DNA of 64,000 nucleotides from Spinacia oleracea (Eukaryota > Streptophyta > Magnoliopsida > Caryophyllales > Amaranthaceae): NCBI RefSeq assembly GCF_020520425.1, contig NC_079492.1, positions 145,235,861 to 145,299,860 of the forward strand. Direction: 5' to 3'. Within the stretch, counting starts at the first letter, position 1, and every line of letters begins with the position of its first letter. Shown piece by piece: positions 22,631-33,711 of this stretch. The notes under the pieces are model-generated. The model did not search any database and was not told the origin of the DNA. It saw only the letters and a program-made list of their open reading frames with translations. The position numbers were made by a program, and so were the translations under genes.

Positions 22631-25600
22631 ATGCAACGAATGGAGGAGAAAGACGAGAGGGAGATAGCGAGGGAGGTGGTGGTGGAAGGTGAAGTATCAG
22701 ATGAGGCGGTAACACTAGAAAGACTGCAACCATGGAATAAACAGATCACAGTTAGAGGAGTTGTAGCAAGTGCAATTATTGGAGTGATTTACAGCATCAT
22801 TGCAATGAAGCTGAATCTTACAACAGGACTTAGTCCAAACCTTAATGTTTCTGCTGCTCTTTTAGCCTTTGTTTTTATCAGGACTTGGAACAAAATCCTT
22901 AAGAAAGCTGGTTATTCTCCTGTTCCTTTTACTAAACAGGAGAACACCATGATTCAGACTTGTGCTGTTGCTTGCTATAGCATTGCCATTGGAGGTTGTT
23001 CAACACTTTGTTTTTTCGAGGTTTTATTGCTGTAATAACACGAATTCAGATTTATGATTATGGTTTTTCTTTGATGAATAGGTGGATTTGGGTCTTATCT
23101 TTTGGGACTGAACAAGAAGACGTATGAGTTAGCAGGAGTTAACATGGAAGGGAATTCTCCAGCAAGTTATAAGGATTTGAAAGTTGGATGGATGACTGCT
23201 TATCTTTTTCTAGTCTGTTTTGTTGGTCTGTTTGTGTTGATCCCTTTAAGGAAGGTAAAAAGGTGCATTTGTTTTTGACTTAACAACACTGTATATATGA
23301 CCTATGTTACTTGGACTCGGGTACTAGTGCCGGACACGGATACATGTCTGAGTGTCCGACTCGGCTAAATTGTGAAACTTTTCCATGACTTAAGTCGAAA
23401 ATAGAGTGTTGGAGTGTTGAGGATCCGACACGGGTACTTGAGGTAAAATGAAGAGTCCGAGTAACATAGTATGATAGTATATGACTGACTATATGTACGG
23501 AGTACTTATAAAAGTTGTGTTTGCAGATACTGATTGTCGATTATAAGTTGGTATTTCCAAGTGGTATGGCAACTGCTGTGCTCATTAATGGATTTCATAC
23601 AAGGGGAGATAAAATGGCAAAGTATGCACATATCTAAACTCAAGCGGCAAGTTGCTTTATGCTTAATCTTAATTGTTCTGCTTAGACTAGTTGGGGGCTT
23701 TGTTCTCTTCTCCTTATACTTATGTTTATTAGACAGACCAAATTAGACCAAAAAAAGCAAAAAACACTCACATAAAACATTCAGACCAGAAACTAGAAAA
23801 ATCAGACCAGATCAGGCGAAGAGAACAAGGCCGGGGTTGTTGTGATTTGTTAGTAAGGTAAAATATATACTTACAGTTAACAGGGTTATAATTTGTTTTC
23901 AGGAAACAAGTTCGCGGATTTTTGAAGTACTTTTCAATGAGTTTCTTATGGGGTTTTTTCCAATGGTTTTACACTGCTAAAGAGAACTGTGGATTCATTC
24001 AGTTCCCTACTTTCGGACTGCAAGCTTGGAGACATACGTAAACTTTCCTGCTTCATCTCTTTCAGCTCAATTATCTGATATTATCTGTAAGAAAACTGCA
24101 ACAAAAAAAAACTATATTGAGTATGTTGCAAATTTGTGCAGGTTTTACTTTGATTTTAGCATGACCTATGTGGGAACAGGGATGATTTGTTCTCATCTTG
24201 TAAGCTTGTCTTTGCTCTTTGGAGCCGTGCTCTCGTGGGGACTAATGTGGCCTCTCATTAACAAGCAGAAAGGAAATTGGTTCCCTGAAAACATACCAGA
24301 AGAAAGCATGCAGGGTTTGAATGGATACAAGGTTATTATTACACTCTCAGTTCTCACCTTCAACTGATCATCACTAATTGATCACTTGCTTAATCAGAAT
24401 ACCAAATTTGTCCATTAATTATCGTCTTACTCTTTGAAAAAACATGTGATTAACAGGTCTTTATTTCAATTGCTCTCATTTTTGGAGACGGATTCTATAA
24501 CTTCTTCAAAGTAATGCTCATCATTCTGGTAAATGTTCGAGGTAGAATGAAACAAAAGGCCGCACAGAATACAGGTAACTTTTTCACTTCTCTATTGTTT
24601 ACTGTCAAGTCTTTCTAAATTAGGCTATGTTCTGTTCACCTTATTTCCACTTATATCAGGAAAATAAGTCCACAAAAGTACAGTTTAAGTTCAGAAAAAA
24701 TAAATGTTGACCAAGTATGATTTATAACTAAAATAAGTTTTGATAAGTTCAGATAAGATAATTTCAGAAAAATAAGGGAAGACCAGATAAATAGAACGCA
24801 CCCTTATACTCTGTCAGACAGAAATGAAAGCCCATTTTCTTTACCTTTACAGAAACAAACGGTAATGAAAGTAAAGCTCCCAACATCAAAAGACAGAACG
24901 AGGTATTTGTAAGAGAAAGCATACCAATGTGGGTAGCAGCAAGTGGCTACATCTTCTTCTCAGTAATAACTGTCATCTTCCTTCCAATGCTATTCCCTGA
25001 AATCAAATGGTACTACGTCATCGTAGCCTACCTTCTCGCACCAGCTTTAGCCTTCTGCAACGCCTATGGAGCTGGACTAACAGACATGAACATGGCATAC
25101 AACTACGGCAAAGTAGCACTCTTTGTATTAGCTTCCCTAGCAGGGAAAAAATACGGCGTGGTAGCAGGACTTGTAGGTGCAGGAGTAATCAAATCAATGG
25201 CATTAGTTTCATGCACATTAATGCAGGACCTTAAAACAGGACATATGACCTTATCATCACCACGATCAATGCTTATAAGTCAAGCTATTGGAACAGTCAT
25301 TGGATGTATAGTAACCCCACCTAGCTTCTTCCTGTTTTATAAAGCATTTGATGTTGGAAACCCCAATGGTGAATATAAAGCACCATATGCTTTGATATAC
25401 AGGAACATGGCAATATTAGGTGTTGAAGGGTTCTCAGCTTTACCACAGCATTGTTTGCAGCTTTGTTGTGGTTTCTTTGCCTTTGCAATACTTGCTGATT
25501 TGATTAGAGATCGGACTCCGTCAAAGATTGGGAGATTGATGCCGCTTCCTATGGTGATGGCGGTTCCTTTTCTAGTAGGTGGTTACTTTGCTATTGATAT

Positions 25601-25787
25601 GTGTGTGGGGAGTTTAGTGGTGTTTGTGTGGCATAAGATTAATTCTAAGCAGGCAGATTTGATGGTTCCTGCAGTGGCTTCTGGGTTGATCTGTGGGGAA
25701 GGATTATGGTCACTTCCTGCTTCGTTTCTTGCTTTGGCTAATGTAAATCCTCCGATTTGCATGACATTTTTGTCTTCAAAGACATAG
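22631..25787 (+). CDS. Yellow Stripe-Like metal-nicotianamine transporter (copy 1)
   Basis: Seven exons fit in phase: 22631-22994, 23082-23254, 23527-23621, 23903-24037, 24142-24331, 24457-24574 and 24853-25787, giving 669 residues, the usual YSL length. This is an oligopeptide-transporter (OPT) family membrane protein with many hydrophobic spans. Family phrases include [10 protein letters not shown] (after a ~35-residue acidic cytosolic start), [66 protein letters not shown] and the end [20 protein letters not shown]...[10 protein letters not shown]. The tail is closest to the YSL1/2/3 clade, which moves Fe, Cu or Zn complexed with nicotianamine across the plasma membrane. Tandem partner of 27072-30770. 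The start is the first ATG; a second in-frame ATG lies three codons later. Confidence 0.93.
23302..23469. mobile_element. MITE in YSL copy 1 intron 2 (CTATGTTAC ends)
   Basis: 168 bp beginning CTATGTTACTTGGACTCGG and ending CCGAGTAACATAG, with paired CGGACACGG/CCGACACGGG blocks inside. These ends recur widely in plant genomes. The target duplication is not clear, so the superfamily is unassigned. Confidence 0.7.
23692..23830. mobile_element. hAT-like MITE in YSL copy 1 intron 3
   Basis: About 139 bp with ends GGGGGCTTTGTTCTCTTC and GCGAAGAGAACAAGGCC. AGACCAGA/AATCAGACC motifs fill the interior. Ends of the CTTGTTCTCTTC type relate it to the other ctgttc/gaacag insertions. Confidence 0.65.
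24622..24805. mobile_element. hAT-like MITE in YSL copy 1 intron 6
   Basis: About 184 bp starting AGGCTATGTTCTGTTCACC and ending AAATAGAACGCACCC, with AATAAGT/ACTTATT motifs between. Same family as pieces at 27803-27876 and 29440-29614. Confidence 0.65.
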
Positions 25788-25952
25788 AACATTTTCTGTA
25801 ATGGCTATAGACAGGTTTTTGTTTTCACAATAATGTATACATTTTTCAGAATTTTTCATGATCCCTCAATTCAATACAGAGTTTTCAGGTGCAGCATAAG
25901 ATGCAGTTCATGTTCATGATCCCTCAATACGTGAATATTAATTTCAGTATGA

Positions 25953-26200
25953 TAATACTCGACCTGTTTTGATTTTTTGCACTATTCACATAATTCACGT
26001 TGACCCCATTTTATTTCTAGTATATATGAAAACAAATGTTAGTATATAATATATTGTTGGCTTCATTTTTATATATATTTTCAAAATATTAGTATTTTTA
26101 TAAGTTTTTATAATATGTAGTTAAAGAAATTGGTGGTCAAAGTTGTGCATTGACAAGCGTGTCCGGTCAAAACAGGCCAAGTATTAAGGGACGGAGGGAG
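25953..26200. mobile_element. Partly eroded Stowaway-type MITE
   Basis: The right end is typical (CCAAGTATTAAGGGACGGAGGGAG then TA), in a stretch trimmed here to its last part. The left side keeps AATACTCGACCTGTTTTGA, the inverted match of TCAAAACAGGCCAAGTATT, but the outermost ~15 bp are lost. Confidence 0.6.
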
Positions 26201-26938
26201 TATCTCAGTTTAAGTTAACTTTAGAACGGTGATAAATCAAATTTCATATGTGATCAGCCACACTATGAACTTGATGGTGTGACGCATTTTCACTACTAAT
26301 TTAAGTGTTGACAACATGACTACTTAGCAACAAAATACAGAGGAAATAACATTACTCTGTTCGTTGGCTCAGTGGTCAACCTCTTCATCAATAATATTTC
26401 TTATACGGATTAGGGAAATATGTTTATTTGTTAGTGTATCACAGGAAAATATTTCAAGTTATAACTTAAAATTAATTAAAGTAAATAAATGTGATTATTA
26501 TAGTATGTTACTACGTACTTCGTATTTCCCAGTAGAAAAGCTGGTCTAAAAAACAATACAACGAAAAGGGTCGCGAAGTGCAGATAATAAGGGAGTGATT
26601 TTTACCATTGGGTCAACGACAATTTATTGCTTCTATTATGCACAATTGCGCATAAACTCATATAAGTATGTAATCGCATCTGTTGGATGTCTGGGTAGCA
26701 CAAACGCGCGTTACTTAATTAAGTGTGGACGCGCCATACCATTAGTTGATGGTGTGGCACGTCACATGCCAGACCAGCTGTACGCCTGTACATGCTTTTT
26801 TCGTGTGTTCACACACCAAAGACCCATGTTATATTTATCATTAATTCCTAACATTTTCCACCTAATTTTTGTTTTACTTTTGTAAAAAATCTCCAAATCT
26901 CGTATAATAATAATCAGAAATAAACGTAACTAACTCTT

Positions 26939-26946
26939 TATAAATA
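26939..26946 (+). promoter_or_regulatory. Probable TATA box of YSL copy 2
   Basis: TATAAATA, 126 bp before the ATG, in a suitable position for a transcript with a ~90-100 nt leader. Inferred from motif and spacing only. Confidence 0.5.
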
Positions 26947-27071
26947 CACTCCATATAAATAGCGAAAGATAACTATTGAACAAAACAAAGTCCAACTGTC
27001 AAACGACACTCACCATTATTTCATCACTGAAATTTCCTAAATTTTTTGACCAAAATCATCAATAAAAAAAC

Positions 27072-30000
27072 ATGGGGAAAGAGGAAGATGAAGATGGATC
27101 AATGAGAGAGATACAACCGGCGGCGGAGATGGAAGAGGAACAACAAACGGCGGCCGAATACGGCGACTCGAAAAACAGAATCCCACCATGGAATAAACAG
27201 ATTACAGTACGAGGTTTGGTAGCAAGTACGATCATTGGGGTTATATACTGCATAATTATAATGAGGATAAGCCTTACTACTGGTTTGAGTCCCAATCTGA
27301 ACGTTTCAGTGGCACTTCTTGCATTTATTTTCATTCAATCATGGACTAAAATTTTGGAGAAGACGTCCTTTTCCTCTGTTCCTTTTACCAGACATGAAAA
27401 TACTATGATTCAGACTTGTGCTGTTGCCTGTTACAGCATGGTCATTTCAGGTCTTATATCTTAATACTACTACCCAGAAATGTCAGAAACTGGGTTTATC
27501 ATTACTTGAATTTTGTTGTTACAGGTTATCTGTTTTTTTCTTTGTTTCATTCTTGATTGATTGGTTTGCAGGTGGATTCGGGGCGCATCTGTTGGCATTG
27601 AACAAAAAGACGTACGAACTTGCCGGAAACTCGCCAGGGAATCCACCAGGGAGTTACAAGGAGTTACAGCTTGGATGGGTGATTGGTTATAATTTGCTTG
27701 TCTGTTTTGTTGGACTGTTTGTGTTGATCCCACTTCGGAAGGTAATTAACAATTGTAATCATCTTTCATTCATGTTCACTATTAACGTGATTTTCATTTT
27801 CCTAAACTTATCTTATCTGAACTGGACTTATTTTTGCTGAAATAAGTGAAAATAAGGTGAACAGAATCGAGCCTAAGTAGAAATAACGAAAATGATCACT
27901 TTCTGAAGGTCAATCCTGATGTCTTGCAGATATTGATAGTTGACTACAAATTGCCGTTCCCGAGTGGCTTGGCAACTTCTGTTCTCATTAATGGATTTCA
28001 TTCAAGGGGAGATAAACTGTCAAGGTACCTCCATCATTTTCGCAGTAGTTAAGACTAATCTCTCTATGTTGGCAAAACCAAAATAGCTAGTTAAACAAGA
28101 GGTGTTTTAGTTAGCACTAGTAGTGCCAATGTATCTATACTAATCTCAATCAACATAATTAGGCATGTGTGGGGTGAAGTAGTTAAGTGGTGTATCTCAA
28201 GACTCGAGTAGGGTGGGTAAGTGAAGGGGAGGTCAATCTTGGTTATTAACTAGGAGTTTTATCGGTTTCATGGGAGGGATAACCTTATGTTATGAGTCTG
28301 AGAGAAGCGGTCACTAGGGAGTATTTCTCATTACATCAGTCTAGAAAAATCAGACCAGACCAGACCGAAAACTAGAAAAATCAGACTTAGCCCAGGAGCA
28401 ATATGGTTTCTTTGAGGAGTTCACACCTCAATGAAACCATGGTGTGAGATAGGATCTCTTCACCTGGTCTAAGTCTGACATTTCACTCCATGGTTCCTTA
28501 TTGAAGAAGCATTAGAATGAAATAGGGAAAAGATATTGAAGAAGCCTAAGTCTTGACAGTTGATCCTAAAACCATGTTGCTCTGATTTACAGTGTTCGTC
28601 ATAAACATTCAAAAAAAATCATCTATGCATACCCTTTCTTCACATTGTTCCAGATTTCAGCCTGTAAAACCTCTGGGTTGTATTGAAGAAAAAGGATGTA
28701 TGTTTGAACATCCTCAAAAATCCTCACATGCCTCCTATGAACCAAATTTAAACAAATAAAAGACAGAACCTTTGTTAAAGAATACTCAGTAGAATAGAAA
28801 TTGAAGCTGTTCAAGCTTGCAATTCTTAGTTTCCAGAATCTGCTACTATGATTTCCAGTTTTCCACCAAACAAACAATCTCCTAAAAATCTTCATCATTT
28901 ATAGCTCATTTCTGTTGTTGCTATGTATCAAAAGTTTGCACATTCCAGGAAGCAGGTGCGAGGATTTGTGAAGTACTTCTCATTAAGCTTCTTCTGGGGT
29001 TTTTTCCAGTGGTTTTTTACTGGTAAATCAGGAGACTGTGGATTCAACCAGTTCCCAACTTTTGGCCTTCAAGCCTTTAAACATTCGTAATTTCCCTTTC
29101 TTCCCTCTTCCTTAAACTCTAAAGTCCTATGTTCCTGCTTGATTAGTCTGATTTACTTTCTGCACATTTTACTGCAGATTTTACTTCGACTTCAGTCTGA
29201 CATATATCGGCACAGGAATGATTTGTTCTCATCTTGTTAATCTGTCTGTACTGCTGGGAGCTGTGATTTCCTGGGGAATCATGTGGCCACTAATTGGTAA
29301 ACTCAAAGGAGATTGGTTCCCTGCAGATTTACCAGGTTACAGCATGCAAGGACTCAATGGCTACAAGGTTACTTCCTCTACTTCAACTCCATCCTAAGCA
29401 CTAGAAAAACCTTAGGGAAATTTCTCGATATTTCCATAACTTATTTTGTCTGAACCTATCTAAACTTATCTGAACTTAACTTAACTTATTTTATCTGAAA
29501 TAAACTTATTTGTGTGTAAAAATGGCTGAAAAAAACTGAACTTATATTATCTGAACTTAACTGAACTTATTTTGTCTAAAATAAGTCAAAATAAGTCGAA
29601 CAGAACATAGCTTAACTGGAATTTTTTTTTTGGCAGGTATTTATTTCCATTGCTCTCATTCTGGGTGATGGGTTATACATCTTCCTCAAAGTAATTTACA
29701 TCATCATTAAAAACATCCGCGATAGGACAGGAAACAAGATCATCGATACAGGTGAATTTTTACTTTGAGGTGTTCACACTTCTTCAGTATCTTTGATTCT
29801 TTTCCCTTACTTCATTCTAATGCACAGATCTGTTTTCAATATAGATGAAACTGATCAGAACAAAATTCCAGAACTCCATAAACAAAATGAGCTTTTCGTT
29901 AGAGAAAGGATTCCTATGTGGATCACAGGTGCTGGGTACATCCCCCTCTCCATCATCTCCACCATTGTGATCCCATTCATGTTTCCCCAAGTTAAATGGT

Positions 30001-30770
30001 ACTATGTCATCATAGCATACATTCTATCACCAATTCTGTCTTTTGCCAACGCGTATGGAGCTGGTTTAACTGATCAGAACATGGCATACAATTACGGAAA
30101 AGTAGCCATTTTCATCCTAGCCGCCCTTGCCGGGAAAGACAACGGGGTTGTAGCCGGGCTCGTGGGCTGTGGTGTGATCAAGTCAGTTGCCTATGTTTCA
30201 TGCACCCTAATGCAAGATTTCAAGACGGGCCATATGACCCTATCATCGCCCCGTTCAATGCTCCTTAGCCAAGCAGTTGGCACTGCAATTGGGTGCATTG
30301 CATCCTCACTCATCTTCTTCCTGTTCTACCAAGCTTTTGATGTGGGAAACCCTAATGGTGAATTCAAAGCACCTTATGCCCTAATTTACAGGAACATGGC
30401 AATTTTAGGGGTTGAGGGATTCTCAGCACTTCCTCGCCATTGTTTACAGCTCTGTTATGGGTTTTTTGCACTTGCAGTGGGACTAAACCTGATGAGAGAC
30501 TTGCTACCATCAAAGATTGGAAAATTGATGCCACTTCCAATGGTTATGGCTATACCATTTTTAGTAGGGGGTTATTTTGCGATTGATATGTGTTTGGGAA
30601 GCTTGATAGTGTTCGTGTATCAAAAACTTAACCCGAAGAAGGCCGAGTTAATGGTTCCGGTTGTTGCTTCGGGTTTCATTTGTGGGGAAGGGATTTGGAG
30701 CCTGCCCGCTTCTCTTCTGGCTCTAGCTAAAGTTAAACCTCCAATTTGTATGAAATTTTTGGCCTCTTAG
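27072..30770 (+). CDS. Yellow Stripe-Like metal-nicotianamine transporter (copy 2)
   Basis: Seven exons match copy 1 in number and phase: 27072-27450, 27572-27741, 27930-28024, 28949-29086, 29178-29367, 29637-29751 and 29845-30770, giving 670 residues. Exons 3 and 5 are the same length as in copy 1 (95 and 190 bp). The N-terminus is acidic and longer ([20 protein letters not shown]...), then [13 protein letters not shown] leads into the membrane domain. The end [17 protein letters not shown] is a textbook YSL1/2/3-clade tail. Expected role: plasma-membrane uptake of metal-nicotianamine complexes. For exon 7 the acceptor CAATATAG was chosen; an earlier CAG would bring a stop. Introns are longer than in copy 1, partly through MITEs. 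The two copies probably arose by tandem duplication and have since diverged. Confidence 0.93.
27803..27876. mobile_element. Fragment of ctgttc/gaacag MITE in YSL copy 2 intron 2
   Basis: ACTTATC...AAATAAGTGAAAATAAGG...TGAACAGAATCGAGCC resembles the right half of the element at 24622-24805 in reverse. Only one clear end is seen. Confidence 0.5.
29440..29614. mobile_element. ctgttc/gaacag MITE fragment in YSL copy 2 intron 5
   Basis: Rich in TTATCTGAACTTAACTTA repeats and ending AAGTCGAACAGAACATAGC, the complement of the start of the 24622 element. The left end is worn. Confidence 0.55.
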
Positions 30771-30932
30771 GAGTTATATAGGAAGAAACTTGTGTCTTCT
30801 TTGTAGTAGAATAACTCTGGACATACGTTAAAAATTCGGAGTTTGACTAATATTACCTCTGGTAATTTGGTGAGTATTTTGACGCAAAGTTTGACGACAT
30901 TTATTTGGGGAGCAACAGACTAGAAACAACTA

Positions 30933-31028
30933 CCAAGTGTTTGTTGGTTTAGTGGTGATTGGGGCTGAACTTAGTCCGGAGAACTGCGTGTTCGATCCGG
31001 ATTAGCCCTAAGGGTGAACCGGGTGGTA

Positions 31029-31079
<51 letters not shown>
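30933..31079 (+). mobile_element. tRNA-derived SINE, second family
   Basis: 147 bp with an A-box-like GGTTTAGTGGTGATTGG, a B-box-like TGTTCGATCC, and a poly-A tail of about 40. It is flanked by an exact 14-bp duplication ACTAGAAACAACTA (30919-30932, 31080-31093). The internal boxes differ from those of the SINE at 8486, so it is another family. Recent insertion ~160 bp after the YSL stop codon, possibly inside its 3' UTR. Confidence 0.88.
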
Positions 31080-31082
<3 letters not shown>

Positions 31083-31388
31083 AGAAACAACTAAAAACAT
31101 ATGCCAGAATTCCAAAACATAAAAAGTGAGCATCAAAACTTGTTTCTTTTATAACTTCAAAGTAAAAATAAAAACTGGATTCTGCCACCACAGGCTACAA
31201 AAGAGACATTTATTTGGCGATATATTTAGCACCAATTGCTACATAAGTAAAAAAAAATTGATTTCCTCAGGAAATTCTTCATAATATACATTGATTTCTG
31301 TGATTAAACATTTCTATGCTACACAACCCAATTAAAAGGGAAAAGAAAGCGTACCGATAATACAATTAATACATTTAACAAAGACTAA

Positions 31389-33680
31389 TCATCCAGTGAT
31401 TACACCAGCCAAAACATCACTCTTACCTCGAGCAAAAATTGTGTAAACTAAACGAATTGCATCCAGCCAACCATCCAAAGATTCCCACGAGTCAGCTACC
31501 TAAGATGTCCAGTGAGAGAACAGCAGCGTTATAAGGCCAAATTTCCAGTTATCGTCATAACAAATTGAGAAACAATCAAGGACCGCTATGGAAAGAGCCG
31601 GCTACCCTTGTGAATGTTAAGCTTATGCATTTAGTTTGTTTCGTAATAGATGTAATGGTCTATAAGGACCTTAATTTTTTGTTTAGTTTGTAAAACTTTT
31701 TCATTTCAGTAAATTTAACCCTATGTCAAAATAAAAAAATAAAAAGACATTGAGGAAAAAGAATCATTGAGATGTATGGAAAATGCAGATATAAAAGGTA
31801 AAAGAAGTTGCTAACCAAGTATACAGGTCCGTGTATTGTGTCAATGAAGAGTCCAGCCCCAGGTGGTAAAGTAAGATCAGCAGATGCTGACACTGAAACA
31901 ATGTCAGGGATGTCAACTTTGACGGCTCTATTTTTTATATTTGGCCCATCTACTGGCTTGCTAGAAAGACTCTGCCGTGATGTCTTTTGTTCGGATACAA
32001 TCTGCATTAGAAAGGGGTGGTTCAGTAAGAAACATTACTTTCAACCATCCATCAGATTGCACAATGGTCAAATATCTCAACATATCTCCATAATCTATAC
32101 CATTATCCAACTGCCTGAGTCAAGATGAATGTCATGTCTCCACATATAATTGAGAAAATCTCAAGAGATATCTATCTTAGTTACACACAGCAATAGATAG
32201 GTCCCCATAAATTTTAGAAAACCAATTAAAGAAACTACCATATAACAAGAACTTGATAGCTCTCCATCGCAAGTATCCATAGGTGAAAATTCCAACTAAA
32301 AGTAACTTTCAGATGCTAAATCAACCCCAAGGATGAAACGAGTACAATACAGTATCCTTGCAAGTTTCTCAAGTCAAGATAGAGAAAGGGAGAAAGAGAG
32401 GCATTGCTAACTTCACTGCAAGACGTTGGAAAACAAAGACAAACAACAATCAATATAATTTGGGAAATTCTACATGGTGGTCTACTGGTTTGGAAAATTT
32501 TACATGGTGGAAAATAAATAAATTAAAGGGACCCAAAAAAATTATTGTTCTGCAAAAACGATCTATTTATAGAAGTTAAATTGTTGAATATAAACGAGGT
32601 TGGACTGGGGAAGCTGTTGCTGGAGAGGCCAAGCCGATTTCTCCGAGTCAGCTTTGTCAGATCCAAGAGAAGAAGAAGAAAAAGACATCTCGATTCTTTT
32701 GATGTTGCCAAGTTTGCATTTGAATTGGTTGGCTGGTTCGCTGAACAGATTGGCTGGGGAATAGCTCGTTGATAGCTAAACTGGCTTGCCGGCGGAGACG
32801 TGGGCTGCGTGTGGTTGTTGCCTTGTTGGTGAAGATGGAGAGAAGAAGTGGTGAGATTGGGTGGTAGAGTGGTGGGTGCGGTGGTGGGGTCAGGTAGCGC
32901 GATGGGGTTGGACTGGTCGGTGGGGTCAGGTGGTGGCGTGGGGTGGTTAGGTTGGTTTGGATGGTGGGTGGTGGTTGGAGACTTGGAGTGAGGTGTATTA
33001 ACTAGAGGGTAGGTTAGTAATTATATTTAGGGTCAGAAATATGGTAAATTAGTGGTGGGTTAGCCATAACTTTAGTTGATAACGACACTTAGTGTATTAA
33101 GCCATTACCAAGAAAATGAAACTTTTTAGTTTCCACCATGTAGAATTTCCCAAACGAAGAGGTCAGGATGTAGAACTTCCCATATAGTTTTCATCAAAGA
33201 AATGTATTTGTTACTATATGAAAAGATATCACATGGAAAGATGTTTAGAAAAATAGGATTATTTAGCTAAACAATGCTCTAAACGCAATGCAACTGAGCC
33301 ATGGAAAGCACAACACCTGAAGTGTCTGATTAAATATTGCCTGTCTAACATCCTGGAGTGTCTGATTAAATATTCACTTTCCTTCCCAAGCCAGGAGATA
33401 GTGAAATTACCTGATAAAGACCCTCATGGTTAAGGACAAATTGTGTCCGCTTCCAATCACTATGGGGGCCTATTGGATTTCCTGGAGGTGGAGCCGTCAG
33501 ATATCCCACTTTAAGATAGGGCAAAGGAAGCTGAAAAATAGATAAGAGAGATTTAGAACAAATCATGACTTAACACACTGCAAAAGGAGAAGCCTTGTGT
33601 TAACATCAGGGAGCAACACAAACCACTATATATGAAAATGCATAAAGGTGCATGTTTTGTCTGCAAGAACATTTCCTCTT

Positions 33681-33711
<31 letters not shown>

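Larger units (their letters stand above)
25788..27071. other. Intergenic spacer between the two YSL genes
   Basis: Contains the end of YSL copy 1's transcript, an eroded MITE (25953-26200), and the promoter of copy 2. A tRNA-like scrap (CGTTGGCTCAGTGGTCAAC, near 26360) is probably a SINE remnant. No gene seen. Confidence 0.6.

Noticed and set aside
26595-26885. 96-codon ORF between the YSL genes
   Set aside because: No family resemblance and it overlaps the likely promoter region of YSL copy 2.
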